From assembly GCA_000969725.1 (NCBI GenBank), contig JXSR01S043075.1: a stretch of DNA of 48,789 nucleotides. The stretch is one strand, 5' to 3'. Of the stretch, positions 47,989-48,789 are shown piece by piece. The notes under the pieces are model-generated. The model saw only the letters and a program-made list of their open reading frames with translations. It had not been told where the DNA came from and ran no database searches. The translations under genes were made by a program, and so were the position numbers. Source of the DNA: Ophiothrix spiculata (taxonomy: Eukaryota > Echinodermata > Ophiuroidea > Amphilepidida > Ophiotrichidae). How positions within the stretch are numbered: position 1 is the stretch's first letter; the number at the start of each line of letters is the position of its first letter.

Positions 47989-48789
47989 GTAAGTATTAAC
48001 TCAAACCGCAATGTTTAGTAATGGCCGAGGATATTGACACAATGATCGTGTCAATATCCTCGGCTGAAATGGCTATAGACACGATGATGGGGTGTTATAA
48101 AGTAAGCTGAAGCTCACTGATGCTCAAGGGGACGGCAACAAAAATGGTGGAAGGAGGAAGATTCAGTTGTGCGTACAGACAAACCATGCAAATTACCCTT
48201 TATTTAACTGATACACTGTACGCAAAGTGTGTGTGCAGGTTTTCAATATATGGGCATGATGACAAGATGCGATGCATCATCGACAAAAACCTGAATACCC
48301 CAATTGATCCCATGCCAGAATAAAAATGGTGCAGAGTCTTGTATCCAGCTCCCCTCTAAATCTATGGGGATTCTCAGGTCTATGTGTCCATCACAGTATT
48401 CCTCCCTTATATTTGAAAAAGGGGAATCAATATCACACTGGCACACTGCCAAGTTTGTGATCCAAAACTTATGTCATGCTGTCATTTATTAATACTAGGG
48501 CTGTCTAGATATTACTAATCTCAATTACTAAGATAAATTGTTTTTAGAATAACATTTATGAAATAAATATGGAATAAATGGATTTGCCGGTGCAGAGGGG
48601 AGCCCCATGTCCTGGTGTTTATTGCGGATTTGCTAAATTGTTTTTTGTGCCTATTGTTTGTTTTGCATAGTTGTGGCTAATCACAACTACAACTGTTCGG
48701 GTACTTGGCCTACACCAATTAGCAGCCTGTTTTAGATTAATAATTTGGCAAAGCCCCACAAAGCTTCATTCACTTATCTGTTTCCCTCA
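47989..48789. other. Start of the last intron, with one perfect hairpin
   Basis: No exon was recognised up to the window end. A 17-bp perfect stem lies at 48024-48064 (listed separately). Confidence 0.55.
48024..48064. repeat. Perfect 17-bp stem hairpin
   Basis: GCCGAGGATATTGACAC, a 7-base loop AATGATC, then GTGTCAATATCCTCGGC. The stem has no mismatch, 35 bases after the exon 42 donor. Its origin is unknown; it could be a palindromic transposon relic or an RNA hairpin. Confidence 0.9.

Noticed and set aside
22656-48452. Short open frames of 60-100 codons scattered on both strands of introns
   Set aside because: They are at the length expected by chance, show no recognisable domain, and most overlap mobile elements or hairpins.
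1-48789. Possibility of two or more separate genes (a mucin/LDLa gene and an EGF/SEA gene)
   Set aside because: All exons share strand and compatible splice phases, and no terminal exon with poly-A signal plus new start exon was seen between modules. It is kept as one gene, but only transcript data could prove it.

Overview
The window is one stretch of an invertebrate animal genome, read in the direction of a single large multi-exon gene that enters from the left edge and leaves at the right. All recognised exons lie on the + strand, have GT/AG borders and are separated by AT-rich introns. No second gene was found. The protein is a MUC4-like extracellular mucin. In order it has: a Ser/Thr-rich mucin domain; two LDL-receptor class A modules; two sushi (CCP) modules; one EGF and one calcium-binding EGF; NIDO, AMOP and VWD domains; a cadherin-like beta domain; an EGF pair; about 20 mostly calcium-binding EGFs; a SEA domain; two EGFs; a second SEA domain; and an EGF that starts just before the window ends. 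The 5' exon(s) with the signal peptide, and the expected transmembrane segment and tail, lie outside. The organism is most likely a non-vertebrate deuterostome (echinoderm, hemichordate or lancelet). That is an inference from the NIDO-AMOP-VWD mucin, the density of small hairpin DNA transposons and the tRNA-type SINEs; the sequence does not settle it.

Layout. 1-4362: one giant mucin exon, with three successive tandem-repeat families, ending in an LDLa module. 4850-8346: LDLa, CCP, CCP, EGF. 8886-11552: a region present twice (EGF exon plus first NIDO exon) around a 50-N gap; one copy carries a SINE and the other keeps the empty site. 12481-20774: NIDO, AMOP and VWD exons. 22439-24219: cadherin-like domain and two EGFs. 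25309-39256: EGF exons, three of which are locally duplicated in tandem (154-bp, 118-bp and 109-bp units), two of them around N gaps. 40695-47988: SEA, EGF, EGF, SEA, EGF.

Nearly every exon starts and ends in phase 1, the symmetrical pattern of shuffled extracellular modules. Exceptions are introns inside NIDO (phase 0), inside the EGF split over 23332/24039 (phase 0), inside both SEA domains (phase 0), and the last one (phase 2).

The introns hold many small elements: at least ten inverted-repeat (MITE-like) DNA elements, two long hairpins, tRNA-type SINEs, a CR1/L2-like LINE 3' end, and a histone H4 5' fragment enclosed by about 60-bp inverted repeats. Several exon fragments are duplicated and then interrupted by mobile elements. 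The window therefore shows how EGF exons are copied and decay inside a mucin gene, mixed with probable assembly artefacts at the gaps.
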